DNA from: JANNRA01 sp031401035
GTDB lineage: Bacteria > Desulfobacterota > Binatia > HRBIN30 > CADEER01
Assembly: GCA_031401035.1 (NCBI GenBank)
Contig: JANNRA010000069.1
Location: forward strand, 1 to 23,101
Reading direction: 5' to 3'
DNA: 23,101 nt
This document shows positions 15,998-21,202 of this stretch, piece by piece (within the stretch, counting starts at the first letter, position 1; each line of letters starts with the position of its first letter). The notes beneath the pieces are model-generated. The model saw only the letters and a program-made list of their open reading frames with translations, searched no databases and had not been told where the DNA came from. Position numbers and translations under genes: made by a program.

Positions 15998-16646
15998 CGA
16001 CCGCGTTTGCTCGAGCAGGTGCGGCTGGCGCGGCGCGCACGGCACTACAGCCCGCGCACCGAGCGCGCCTATGTCGGCTGGGTTCGCCGCTTCATTCTGT
16101 TCCACGGCAAGCGGCATCCGGCCGAAATGAGCGAGGCGGAGATCAACGCGTTTCTGACCCATCTGGCGGTGCGCGAGCGCGTCAGCGCGTCGACCCAGAA
16201 CCAGGCCCTGGCCGCACTGCTGTTCCTGTAACGGCACGTGTTGGACCGCCAGGTCGGCGCGCTCGGTGAGATCGCGCGGGCGCGCCGGCCCCGGCGTCTT
16301 CCGGTGGTCTTGTCCCGCGACGAGGTGAAGCTGGTGCTGGCAAACCTCGTGGGCGACAAATGGCTCATGGCGTCGCTGCTGTATGGGTCGGGACTGTGGC
16401 TGGCGGAGTGCTGCGCCCTTCGGGTGCAGGACCTCGACTTCGCGCGTGGGGAGATCCTGGTTCGCGATGGCAAGGGTGCCAAGGACCGGATCACGATGCT
16501 GCCCGAATCGCTCGCGGCGCCGCTGCGGCGGCAACCTCGAGCGGGTCAAGGCGATTCACGAGAGGGACGTGCGCGACGGTTGGGGACGTGTGGCCATGCC
16601 CCAGGCACTGGATCGCGACGCCCGCCAGCTTGAGGGATTATGGGGT
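15836..16646 (+). pseudogene. intI: Integron integrase remnant (tyrosine recombinase)
   Basis: From about 15998 the translation reads RLLEQVRLARRARHYSPRTERAYVGW, FHGKRHPAEM and the SAM-like N-terminal domain. It continues after a TAA (16229-16231), where the same frame goes on RHVLDRQVGALGEIARARRPRRLPVVLSRDEV. The catalytic domain shows LLYGSGLWLAEC and LRVQDLDFARGEILVRDGKGAKDR, closely IntI-like. The conserved catalytic Arg of GxxR is Trp (TGG at 16397-16399). Near 16532-16537 the frame shifts by +1, and ERVKAIHERDVRDGWGRVAMPQAL, the IntI-specific stretch, continues to about 16640. The HxxR and Tyr nucleophile regions are missing. The true start is unclear; the ATG at 15836 adds about 54 unrelated residues. 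Four independent lesions make activity very unlikely. Confidence 0.82.
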
Positions 16647-16658
16647 ATGACGTATCCT
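16630..16658 (+). promoter_or_regulatory. Possible sigma70-like promoter for the mazEF-like cassette
   Basis: TTGAGG (16630-16635) and TATCCT (16653-16658) are separated by 17 bp, each matching 4 of 6 consensus bases. It lies at the end of the integrase remnant, about 20 bp before the antitoxin ATG. A cassette-borne promoter would explain expression without an integron Pc. The match is modest. Confidence 0.33.
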
Positions 16659-16671
16659 CCTACTCTGGAGG
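16656..16671 (+). promoter_or_regulatory. Short hairpin masking the antitoxin ribosome binding site
   Basis: CCTCC (16656-16660) can pair with GGAGG (16667-16671) across 6 nt. The GGAGG is the Shine-Dalgarno sequence of the antitoxin ATG at 16677. Pairing could tune translation of the toxin-antitoxin pair, or the repeat could serve as an antitoxin operator. Confidence 0.35.
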
Positions 16672-16676
16672 GGGCG

Positions 16677-16919
16677 ATGGCAAAAACCAAAGTGGCAGTC
16701 ACGCTCGACACGCAGACCCTGCGCCGCGTTGACCGGTTAGTACGCGATGCCCGTTATCCCAATCGGAGTCAGGCCATTGAAGCTGCGCTCGCCGAGCAAC
16801 TGGAGCGCCTCGAGGGACGGCGCCTAGCCGAGGAGTGCGCCAAGCTCGACCCAGCGGCGGAACGGGCGCTGGCGGAGGAAGGCCTCAGCGAGGACGCCGC
16901 GGCGCGGCCGGAATACTGA
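16677..16919 (+). CDS. Ribbon-helix-helix antitoxin of a MazF-type toxin
   Basis: The 80-residue product starts MAKTKVAVTLDTQTLRRVDRLV, a ribbon-helix-helix DNA-binding fold (strand VAVTLD, helices around 13-25 and 29-45 with PNRSQAIEAAL). A C-terminal acidic tail ends RPEY, which would wrap and neutralise the toxin. RHH antitoxins also repress their own promoter. GGAGG lies 5 nt upstream of the ATG. An in-frame ATG at 16647 would add ten residues and is less likely. Its stop TGA (16917-16919) overlaps the probable CTG start of the toxin. It is the first cassette gene after the dead integrase. It is related in function, not fold, to E. coli MazE. Confidence 0.88.
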   Translation: MAKTKVAVTLDTQTLRRVDRLVRDARYPNRSQAIEAALAEQLERLEGRRLAEECAKLDPAAERALAEEGLSEDAAARPEY

Positions 16920-17242
16920 GGGGCGAGATCCGCTGGGCGGATCTGAATCCAACGCGGGGCAGCGAACAGGCGGGGCTACGCCCGGTCCTCGTGCTCAGCC
17001 ACGATATCTTCAACCAACGCTCCGGGACCGTGATTGCGGTGGCCTTGAGCAGCCAGCCACAGCGCGCCGGCTTTCCGCTCACGTTGGAGTTGGTCGCGCC
17101 GCGATTGCCGAAGCGGTCGTGGGTCAAGATCAGCCAGATTCGCACGTTGGCGACGGAACGTATCGGCAAGCGTTTGGGGCGGGCGTCGCCAGAAGAACTG
17201 GCTCAGGTGCTCGAGGGCTTGAATGAGATTCTTGGCGCCTAA
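16916..17242 (+). CDS. mazF: MazF/PemK-type endoribonuclease toxin
   Basis: The roughly 108-residue product carries the PemK/MazF signature: RGEIRWADLNPTRGSEQAGLRPVLVLSHD (SH3-like core with the RP-x-L-V-L-S motif), FNQRSGTVIAVALSS, and the conserved WVKISQIRTLATERIGKRLG. MazF toxins cleave mRNA at short sequence motifs and are held inactive by the adjacent antitoxin. The start is odd: no ATG, GTG or TTG sits where homologues begin. The in-frame CTG at 16916 overlaps the antitoxin stop (CTGA), and I use it. ATG at 16835 would add 27 residues lying inside the antitoxin gene and is unlikely. The stop TAA forms part of the attC R'' box (GCCTAAC), as is common in integron cassettes. Confidence 0.83.
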   Translation: MRGEIRWADLNPTRGSEQAGLRPVLVLSHDIFNQRSGTVIAVALSSQPQRAGFPLTLELVAPRLPKRSWVKISQIRTLATERIGKRLGRASPEELAQVLEGLNEILGA

Positions 17243-17297
17243 CAGTCGGTTGCAGCGGACGGCGCTCGCGCGCCGCCGCTGAACCGGAGCGTTACAC
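17237..17297 (+). other. attC recombination site 1 (end of the mazEF-like cassette)
   Basis: R'' is GCCTAAC (17237-17243, containing the mazF stop) and R' is GTTACAC (17291-17297, 6 of 7 to GTTRRRY). Between them CGGTT-G-CAGCGG-A-CGGCG pairs with CGCCGCCGCTGAACCG, leaving two unpaired bases (G and A) on the left arm. These are the extrahelical bases characteristic of folded attC. The 61-bp length is typical. Recombination would cut after G17291. Confidence 0.83.
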
Positions 17298-17437
17298 GGC
17301 GCCGAGAGCGTGGCGTTGCGGCAACAGCGCTGGCCGCTTTCGACCCATGGTTCCCACTGCCCTCGGCATCGTTCCAGAGCAGTCTAGGGGATCGAATGTT
17401 CCCACACCGTGGTTACCACCAGCAACGAGGAGGAGCG

Positions 17438-17866
17438 ATGGTCTCACAAGGTCAGGTTACTCGTCCGGCATTCTGGTTAGCCACAGTTCTCTCATTGTGT
17501 TCTTGCACGGTTGGCACCGCGCAGACGTCAGGGGGCAGCGACGATCAATATCGTCGCATTCTGATGCAAAGCAGGCTGAGTACTGTGCCGGATGTCGAAG
17601 TGCTCGTCAGGGAGCACAAGTATCCTCCTGGGTGGCAGGCGCCCACACATTTTCACGATGGCGATCTATTCATCTACGTCGTGGCGAGTGAGTTCGAAGC
17701 GACAACGGAGGCCGCTGGCCGCGTCGTCTACACGAGCGGCCAGGTCATGCAGATGGAGGCCAAGACGGTGATGGACGCGCGCAATGTCAGCGACAGTGCG
17801 CCATTGAGGTTGATCATATTCCAAGTTGGGAAGCCCGGTGCACCATTCTTGGTCGAAGTGAAATAG
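17438..17866 (+). CDS. Exported cupin-fold protein
   Basis: The 142-residue product has an N-terminal hydrophobic signal (AFWLATVLSLCSCTVG). This could be a Sec signal cleaved near TAQT or a lipoprotein signal, since two Cys lie at its end. The rest is a single cupin barrel: YPPGWQAPTHFHDGDLFIYVV supplies the H-x-H metal ligands, then GQVMQM and a final strand ending PGAPFLVEVK. Relatives are periplasmic metal-binding proteins of unknown activity. The start at 17438 follows GAGGAGGAG; ATG at 17396 would add 14 residues without a good site. It is the only gene of the second cassette, with 140 bp of leader after attC 1, enough for its own promoter. Confidence 0.78.
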   Translation: MVSQGQVTRPAFWLATVLSLCSCTVGTAQTSGGSDDQYRRILMQSRLSTVPDVEVLVREHKYPPGWQAPTHFHDGDLFIYVVASEFEATTEAAGRVVYTSGQVMQMEAKTVMDARNVSDSAPLRLIIFQVGKPGAPFLVEVK

Positions 17867-17923
17867 TGTCTCGGCGGCCGGCGCTGGCCGAACGAGGCGC
17901 CATTTGAGGATTGCCATAGCGGC

Positions 17924-18001
17924 GTATAGCCATGCGCTGCAGCCGATGGCGTACACGGCGCTTCGCGCCGCGCACGCTGCGGCTGAGCTTCATCGTTGGG
18001 C
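17924..18001 (+). other. attC recombination site 2 (end of the cupin cassette)
   Basis: R' is a perfect GTTGGGC (17995-18001). The L' arm CGGCTGAGC (17980-17988) pairs with GCT-G-CAGCCG (17936-17945), leaving one extrahelical G. The centre is a perfect hairpin CGGCGC-TTC-GCGCCG. R'' is degenerate; GTATAGC at 17924-17930 matches 5 of 7 to RYYYAAC. The degenerate R'' lowers confidence slightly. Confidence 0.75.
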
Positions 18002-18061
18002 GGCACTTCCGGTACGCAATCGCTGCTGGACAGGACGGGCATCGGAGAGTACGGCGGACGC

Positions 18062-18283
18062 ATGAAAGTAGCGAGCGGCAAGGTGGTGGCAGGCCAGATC
18101 GTCGTCGAAGGCTCACCGCTTGAGGAAGGCTCAACCGTCACCGTCATCGCACCGGACGGTGACGAAACCTTCGAGCTCGACGGCGACGCCGAAGCGGCCT
18201 TGTTTCTCGCGATCGACGAAGCGGAACGTGGGGAAGTGATCGAGGGGAAGCAGTTTCTCAGCGATCTCGCCTCCCGCAAGTGA
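18062..18283 (+). CDS. Small antitoxin-like protein paired with a ParE-type toxin
   Basis: The 73-residue product contains a beta-rich start (KVASGKVVAGQIVVEG, then GSTVTVIAPDGDETFELD) and an acidic helical C-terminus (AALFLAIDEAERGEVIEGKQFLSDLASRK). It is not a clear RHH, AbrB or Phd protein. Small proteins of this pattern precede RelE/ParE toxins, and its stop TGA overlaps a GTG start of the toxin frame at 18280. I therefore infer an antitoxin. The ATG at 18062 is preferred because an in-frame upstream ATG (17996) lies inside attC 2. The ribosome binding site is weak. The toxin next door is broken, so this gene may be a relic or an orphan neutraliser. Confidence 0.72.
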   Translation: MKVASGKVVAGQIVVEGSPLEEGSTVTVIAPDGDETFELDGDAEAALFLAIDEAERGEVIEGKQFLSDLASRK

Positions 18284-18586
18284 CCCCACTCTCCAGTAGG
18301 GTCACTCGACGCGCCGCGCGCGAGATCACGAAGGCATGCGAATGGTGGGACGCAAACCGACCTGCGGCACCGGGTGTCCTCAGGAGCGAGATCGAGCGCG
18401 TTCGGGCTAATCGCGCTTCAGCCAAGCATCGGCGCGCGTGCTCTGAATGCAAAGCTCAACGGCGTACGTCGTGTCCACCTCAGCCGCGTGCGCTACCATC
18501 TCCACTATCGCACGCGTCTCGATCAGGGCACTGTCGAGATTCTTGCCCTTTGGCATACCAGTCGTGGAGCCGGTCCACGCGTCTGA
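18280..18586 (+). pseudogene. parE: RelE/ParE-family toxin, frameshifted
   Basis: From GTG 18280 the frame reads RRAAREITKACEWWDANRPAAPGVLRSEIER, a ParE N-terminal helical hairpin, to about 18398. Downstream homology continues in another frame: FGLIALQPSIGARALNAKLN, then VRRVHLSRVRYHLHYR and VEILALWHTSRGAGPRV up to the TGA at 18584-18586. The join at 18395-18402 is GAGCGCGTTCGGG. Restoring two bases (GCGCGCG) would give an uninterrupted ParE of about 103 residues, so a dinucleotide slippage deletion is likely. ParE toxins poison gyrase or, in RelE forms, cut mRNA; this copy should make neither. The stop is followed 10 bp later by attC 3. Confidence 0.78.
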
Positions 18587-18596
18587 CCCGTCAGCC

Positions 18597-18686
18597 GCCG
18601 AACAGGCCGTTGGAGCCGACCCGCTTGAGCTGGCTTGCTCTCCGCGAGACATCCTGCGCGGGCGGCTCAACGCCATCGCGTTCGGC
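18597..18686 (+). other. attC recombination site 3 (end of the antitoxin/ParE cassette)
   Basis: R'' GCCGAAC (18597-18603) and R' GTTCGGC (18680-18686) are perfect reverse complements. Inside, GGC-C-GTTG-G-AGCCGACCCGC pairs with GCGGGCGGCTCAACGCC, leaving single extrahelical C and G bases and one mismatch. The terminal loop is longer than in the other sites, giving 90 bp in all. The fourth base of each box departs from consensus. Confidence 0.78.
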
Positions 18687-18743
18687 TTCACAAAGATACT
18701 CTATGCCGCGCTCACCGCGTTGATTGAGCTCTCGAACTCCCCA

Positions 18744-19115
18744 ATGCCAGCCACTCTCCTCGCTTCAATCTCATCGTGGGCGCTCGTGGCCCTAGGCGTG
18801 GCTCACGTTGGGTTCGGAATCGTCAAGTTCAAGACGCCACTTCTTGAAGCGGTCGCGTCGGGGTTCGTGGGCAGGTTTGGCATGCCGGAAGTCCGCCGCA
18901 CCGCCTTCTGGTTCGTTATGTTTGGGCTCCCACTTATTCTTGCCGGCCACATCGCCGTTCGCGCGTCAGACCGCGGCGACCTTTCACTACTCAGAATCAT
19001 CGGCGGCTATGTTTTCGCAACGTCACTCGTCGGTGCGGCTGCGTTCCCCAAATCGCCGTTTCCAGCATCGCTCTTGGTGTCCGTTCTCTTGGTTCTGGCC
19101 GGGCTTGGCTTCTGA
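18744..19115 (+). CDS. DUF6463-like four-helix membrane protein
   Basis: The 123-residue product has four predicted membrane helices at about residues 9-26, 53-70, 84-100 and 107-122. It carries VALGVAHVGFGI, VRRTAFWFVMFGLPLILAGH and a Pro-flanked last helix (FPKSPFPASLL). This matches a family of small membrane proteins (DUF6463) with no known function. The ATG at 18744 is chosen because the frame upstream runs through attC 3 and the ParE remnant. The leader between attC 3 and the ATG is 57 bp, and no strong ribosome binding site was seen. It is the sole gene of the fourth unit, followed 14 bp later by attC 4. Confidence 0.75.
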   Translation: MPATLLASISSWALVALGVAHVGFGIVKFKTPLLEAVASGFVGRFGMPEVRRTAFWFVMFGLPLILAGHIAVRASDRGDLSLLRIIGGYVFATSLVGAAAFPKSPFPASLLVSVLLVLAGLGF

Positions 19116-19129
19116 GCGAGTGCTGTGAC

Positions 19130-19210
19130 CTTGAACCCCTCGCTCAAGCGGAGCGCCAACGGCAGGCCGCGCGGCCTGCCGTCGTCGCCCGCTCAGCTCG
19201 AAAGTTCGGC
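19130..19210 (+). other. attC recombination site 4 (end of the DUF6463-like cassette)
   Basis: R' is GTTCGGC (19204-19210) and R'' is CTTGAAC (19130-19136, 5 of 7). The inner arms GCT-C-AAGCGG-A-GCG and GCGCCCGCTCAGC-like sequence pair with extrahelical bases. The core is a perfect 24-nt palindrome at 19159-19182. The TTGAACCCCTCGCTCAAGCG start is a form I recall from many environmental attC sites. Confidence 0.75.
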
Positions 19211-19327
19211 AGCTTGCAGGCCGGGCACGCTTCGCGGTGCGCCGAATCAATCGCCTCGTGGGCATCTCGGGAGCAGATTCCGGGACGGAATTGTTTTAGA
19301 AGCATCATCCTCAGGGAGGTTCAACGC

Positions 19328-19819
19328 ATGATTCACGAAGTCACCGGCGACATCTTGATGACGAAAGCTCAGGCCGTCGCCCACGGTGTGGCGCCGAACG
19401 ATCATTTCGACAGTGGGTTGGCCCTTGCCCTTCGCGAGCGATGGCCGGCAATGACCAAGGACTTCCGCCACTATGTTCACCAGACGCATCCCAAGCCGGG
19501 AGAGCTGTGGGTGTGGGGCAACGTCGGCGGAGTTCGGATTTACAATCTGCTCACGCAGGAAGGTGAGCACGAGCACGGGGGGAAACCCGGCCGCGCGACT
19601 CTCGGCAACGTCAAGCATTGCTTGCGACGACTCCGACACGAACTGGAGAAGGAAGAGGTCAAGAGTCTGGCCCTACCGAAACTCGCGACCGGCACCGGTG
19701 GGTTGGAATGGCCGGGCGTCCACGCTCATATCGTGCAACATCTGGGCGACCTGCCAACCGCAATTTATCTGTACACCACATATCAAAAGGACCAGCAGGC
19801 AACCGAGCCCGGCCTGTGA
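19328..19819 (+). CDS. Macro-domain (ADP-ribose-binding) protein
   Basis: The 163-residue single macro domain starts EVTGDILMTKAQAVAHGVAPNDHFDSGLALALRE, the ADP-ribose-binding strand-loop-helix. It continues with KDFRHYVHQTHPKPGELWVW, IYNLLTQEG, and LALPKLATGTGGLEW, the second nucleotide-binding loop. It ends in the typical PTAIYLYTTY strand. Macro domains bind or hydrolyse ADP-ribose and Appr-1''-p derivatives, and some (DarG, TARG1-like) reverse DNA or protein ADP-ribosylation. No DarT-like toxin is beside it. The start at 19328 follows AGGGAGG. The gene is in the fifth cassette-like unit, 117 bp after attC 4, and no attC follows it. The family call is firm; the exact activity is unknown. 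Confidence 0.86.
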   Translation: MIHEVTGDILMTKAQAVAHGVAPNDHFDSGLALALRERWPAMTKDFRHYVHQTHPKPGELWVWGNVGGVRIYNLLTQEGEHEHGGKPGRATLGNVKHCLRRLRHELEKEEVKSLALPKLATGTGGLEWPGVHAHIVQHLGDLPTAIYLYTTYQKDQQATEPGL

Positions 19820-19843
19820 GAGACCGATGTCGAGGCGGTGAGA

Positions 19844-19858
19844 GGCGATGACATCGCC
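19844..19858. repeat. Short perfect palindrome after the macro gene
   Basis: GGCGATG-A-CATCGCC has 7-bp arms with a single central base. It lies 25 bp beyond the macro-domain stop, where an attC would be expected. It has no GTTRRRY box and could be a protein-binding operator or an attC relic; neither is demonstrated. Confidence 0.4.
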
Positions 19859-19947
19859 ACGTGGAACAGCCTGGGGGTCGAAGGGGCAGCTGTCATTGTC
19901 CGCGAGCTGATCGCAGGGCCGGGACACTGTCGCCCGCGGGGCATCCG

Positions 19948-20205
19948 ATGCGATTCGTGCTCATGCATTTTGCGATCGGGGCGGCCGGAGCGCTGGCGAT
20001 TTCCCTGCTGTTCTCCCGCCTCTCCGGGGAGACCAGCGGCGCCGCACTCGCCATGGCCATGATCGTCGGGATCGCCTGTGCATCGCTCGCGCACTTTGTG
20101 TCGCCGTGGGCGACGCCAGGTGCGCTGCTGTTGGTGGTGCTGTCCTCGCTGCGGGAGCTCCGAGAGTTCCAGGCACCACGACCCCCACCCCCCGAGCACG
20201 AATGA
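19948..20205 (+). CDS. Small hypothetical membrane protein
   Basis: The 85-residue product begins MRFVLMHFAIGAAGALAISLLF, a first hydrophobic helix. After SRLSGETSG it has a second (AALAMAMIVGIACASLAHFV) and a probable third (PGALLLVVLSSL), with a Pro-rich cytoplasmic tail ending PPPPEHE. I do not recognise the family. The ATG at 19948 has no strong ribosome binding site, and an in-frame ATG at 19861 would add a non-hydrophobic Arg/Pro stretch. It lies just right of the cassette array and could be a host gene interrupted at its 5' side by the array, or simply a small conserved gene. Confidence 0.55.
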   Translation: MRFVLMHFAIGAAGALAISLLFSRLSGETSGAALAMAMIVGIACASLAHFVSPWATPGALLLVVLSSLRELREFQAPRPPPPEHE

Positions 20206-20317
20206 AGGCGTCCGTGAGACTCCGCGAGCCGATCGAGTGGACGCGCCCGCGCGACGCCCTCCGGCGCGGCTGACCGGCCGCGTGCGGCGACGCCAACAGC
20301 GACCTGGAGTGATTGCG

Positions 20318-21136
20318 ATGCCGACCCGATCGATGAACGAGGACGACCCGCTCGAGGATTTCGTTCGCCGCGAGATCACGCTCGACGGCATCACGAAGGT
20401 GGTGCATGTGGCCGGCGCCGGTCCGGCGGTGATCGTCATGACGGAGATGCCGGGCATCAGCCCGCATGTGGCGCGCTTCAGTCGCTGGGTGCGTGACGCC
20501 GGGTTCACCGTGTACATGCCGTCGTTGTTCGGCCGCGACGGGGCGGTGCCGACGGTCGAGGAGGGCACGGCCGTCTTCCAGCGGGCGTGTGTCAGCGCCG
20601 AGTTCCGCGCCTTCGCGGCCAATGCGTCGAGCCCGGTGACGCAGTGGCTGCGGTCGCTGGCGCGGCTGGCGCACGCGGAGTGCGGCGGTCCGGGCGTCGG
20701 CGCCATCGGCATGTGCTTCACCGGCAACTTCGCGCTGACGATGATGCTCGAGCCGGCGCTGCTCGCACCGGTCCTGTCGCAGCCGTCGCTGCCGCTCGAC
20801 GACCCGGCCGGCCTGGAGATCGCGCCCGACGAGCTGCGTGCGGTGCGCCAACGCCTGGAGCGGGACGATCTGACCGTCATGGCCTACCGCTTTGCGGGAG
20901 ATCGGTTCTGCAAGGCGCAGCGCTTCGCGGCCTACGCCGAGGCCCTCGGCGACCGCTTCATCGCCCGTGTGCTCCCGGACAGCGCCGCCAACCGCGACTC
21001 GCTGGCGCCGTTCTTCGACCAGGTGGTGGGCTGCCCGCACAGCGTCGTGACCGCGCACCTGATCGACGCCGCAGGCCAACCGACGCTCGCCGCCCGCGAT
21101 GAGATCCTGGCGTTCTTCGCCAGTCGACTTCGGTAG
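20318..21136 (+). CDS. Dienelactone-hydrolase-family alpha/beta hydrolase
   Basis: The 272-residue product has DLH features: VIVMTEMPGISPH, whose E43 corresponds to the active-site Glu, then MPSLFGRDG, and the nucleophile elbow GAIGMCFTGNFAL with Cys133 as nucleophile, as in dienelactone hydrolase. The C-terminal His is probably in the GCPHSVVTAHLID segment. DLH opens dienelactones in chlorocatechol breakdown, but most homologues have other ester or thioester substrates. The start at 20318 has GGAG 9 nt upstream; ATG at 20333 is an alternative. A much longer upstream frame gives only Arg/Cys-rich translation and was rejected. It lies 66 bp before the amidohydrolase, so the two may be co-transcribed. 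Confidence 0.83.
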   Translation: MPTRSMNEDDPLEDFVRREITLDGITKVVHVAGAGPAVIVMTEMPGISPHVARFSRWVRDAGFTVYMPSLFGRDGAVPTVEEGTAVFQRACVSAEFRAFAANASSPVTQWLRSLARLAHAECGGPGVGAIGMCFTGNFALTMMLEPALLAPVLSQPSLPLDDPAGLEIAPDELRAVRQRLERDDLTVMAYRFAGDRFCKAQRFAAYAEALGDRFIARVLPDSAANRDSLAPFFDQVVGCPHSVVTAHLIDAAGQPTLAARDEILAFFASRLR

Positions 21137-21166
21137 GGATTGCACATGGAGAAGTGGAGCATCAGA

Positions 21167-21188
21167 GACGGCCTGCCGCAGGGCCGTC
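21167..21188 (+). promoter_or_regulatory. Hairpin immediately before the amidohydrolase ribosome binding site
   Basis: GACGGCC (21167-21173) pairs with GGCCGTC (21182-21188) across an 8-nt loop. It sits between the hydrolase stop (21136) and the GGGAGG ribosome binding site of the amidohydrolase. It could be a weak terminator, an mRNA stabiliser or a translational control element. Confidence 0.4.
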
Positions 21189-21202
21189 GGGAGGTACCTA
21201 CA

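Larger units (their letters stand above)
15836..19819 (+). mobile_element. Degenerate integron: in-line intI remnant plus cassette array
   Basis: The element comprises an inactivated integron integrase followed by five cassette-like units, all in the plus direction. Units 1-4 each end in an attC-like site with RYYYAAC-like and GTTRRRY-like boxes and paired arms: 17237-17297, 17924-18001, 18597-18686 and 19130-19210. Their contents are MazEF-like, cupin, antitoxin plus ParE remnant, DUF6463-like and macro domain. The last unit lacks a clear attC, so the right boundary is set at the macro stop. The cassette genes look visibly less GC-rich than the flanks. The left boundary is uncertain; recognisable integrase starts near 15998. 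Cassettes oriented like this normally lie divergent from intI. Confidence 0.75.

Noticed and set aside
15595..16269. A plus-strand frame of 224 codons across the integrase N-terminus
   Set aside because: It is out of frame with the integrase homology and Arg/Ala/Gly-rich, so it is a shadow.
16570..16590. GTTGGGG as a possible attI/cassette boundary
   Set aside because: The last base breaks the GTTRRRY rule, and integrase-like coding continues on both sides of it.
19820..19947. A possible fifth attC after the macro gene
   Set aside because: A GTGGAAC-like box is present, but no GTTRRRY partner or paired arms follow. Only a short palindrome is seen.
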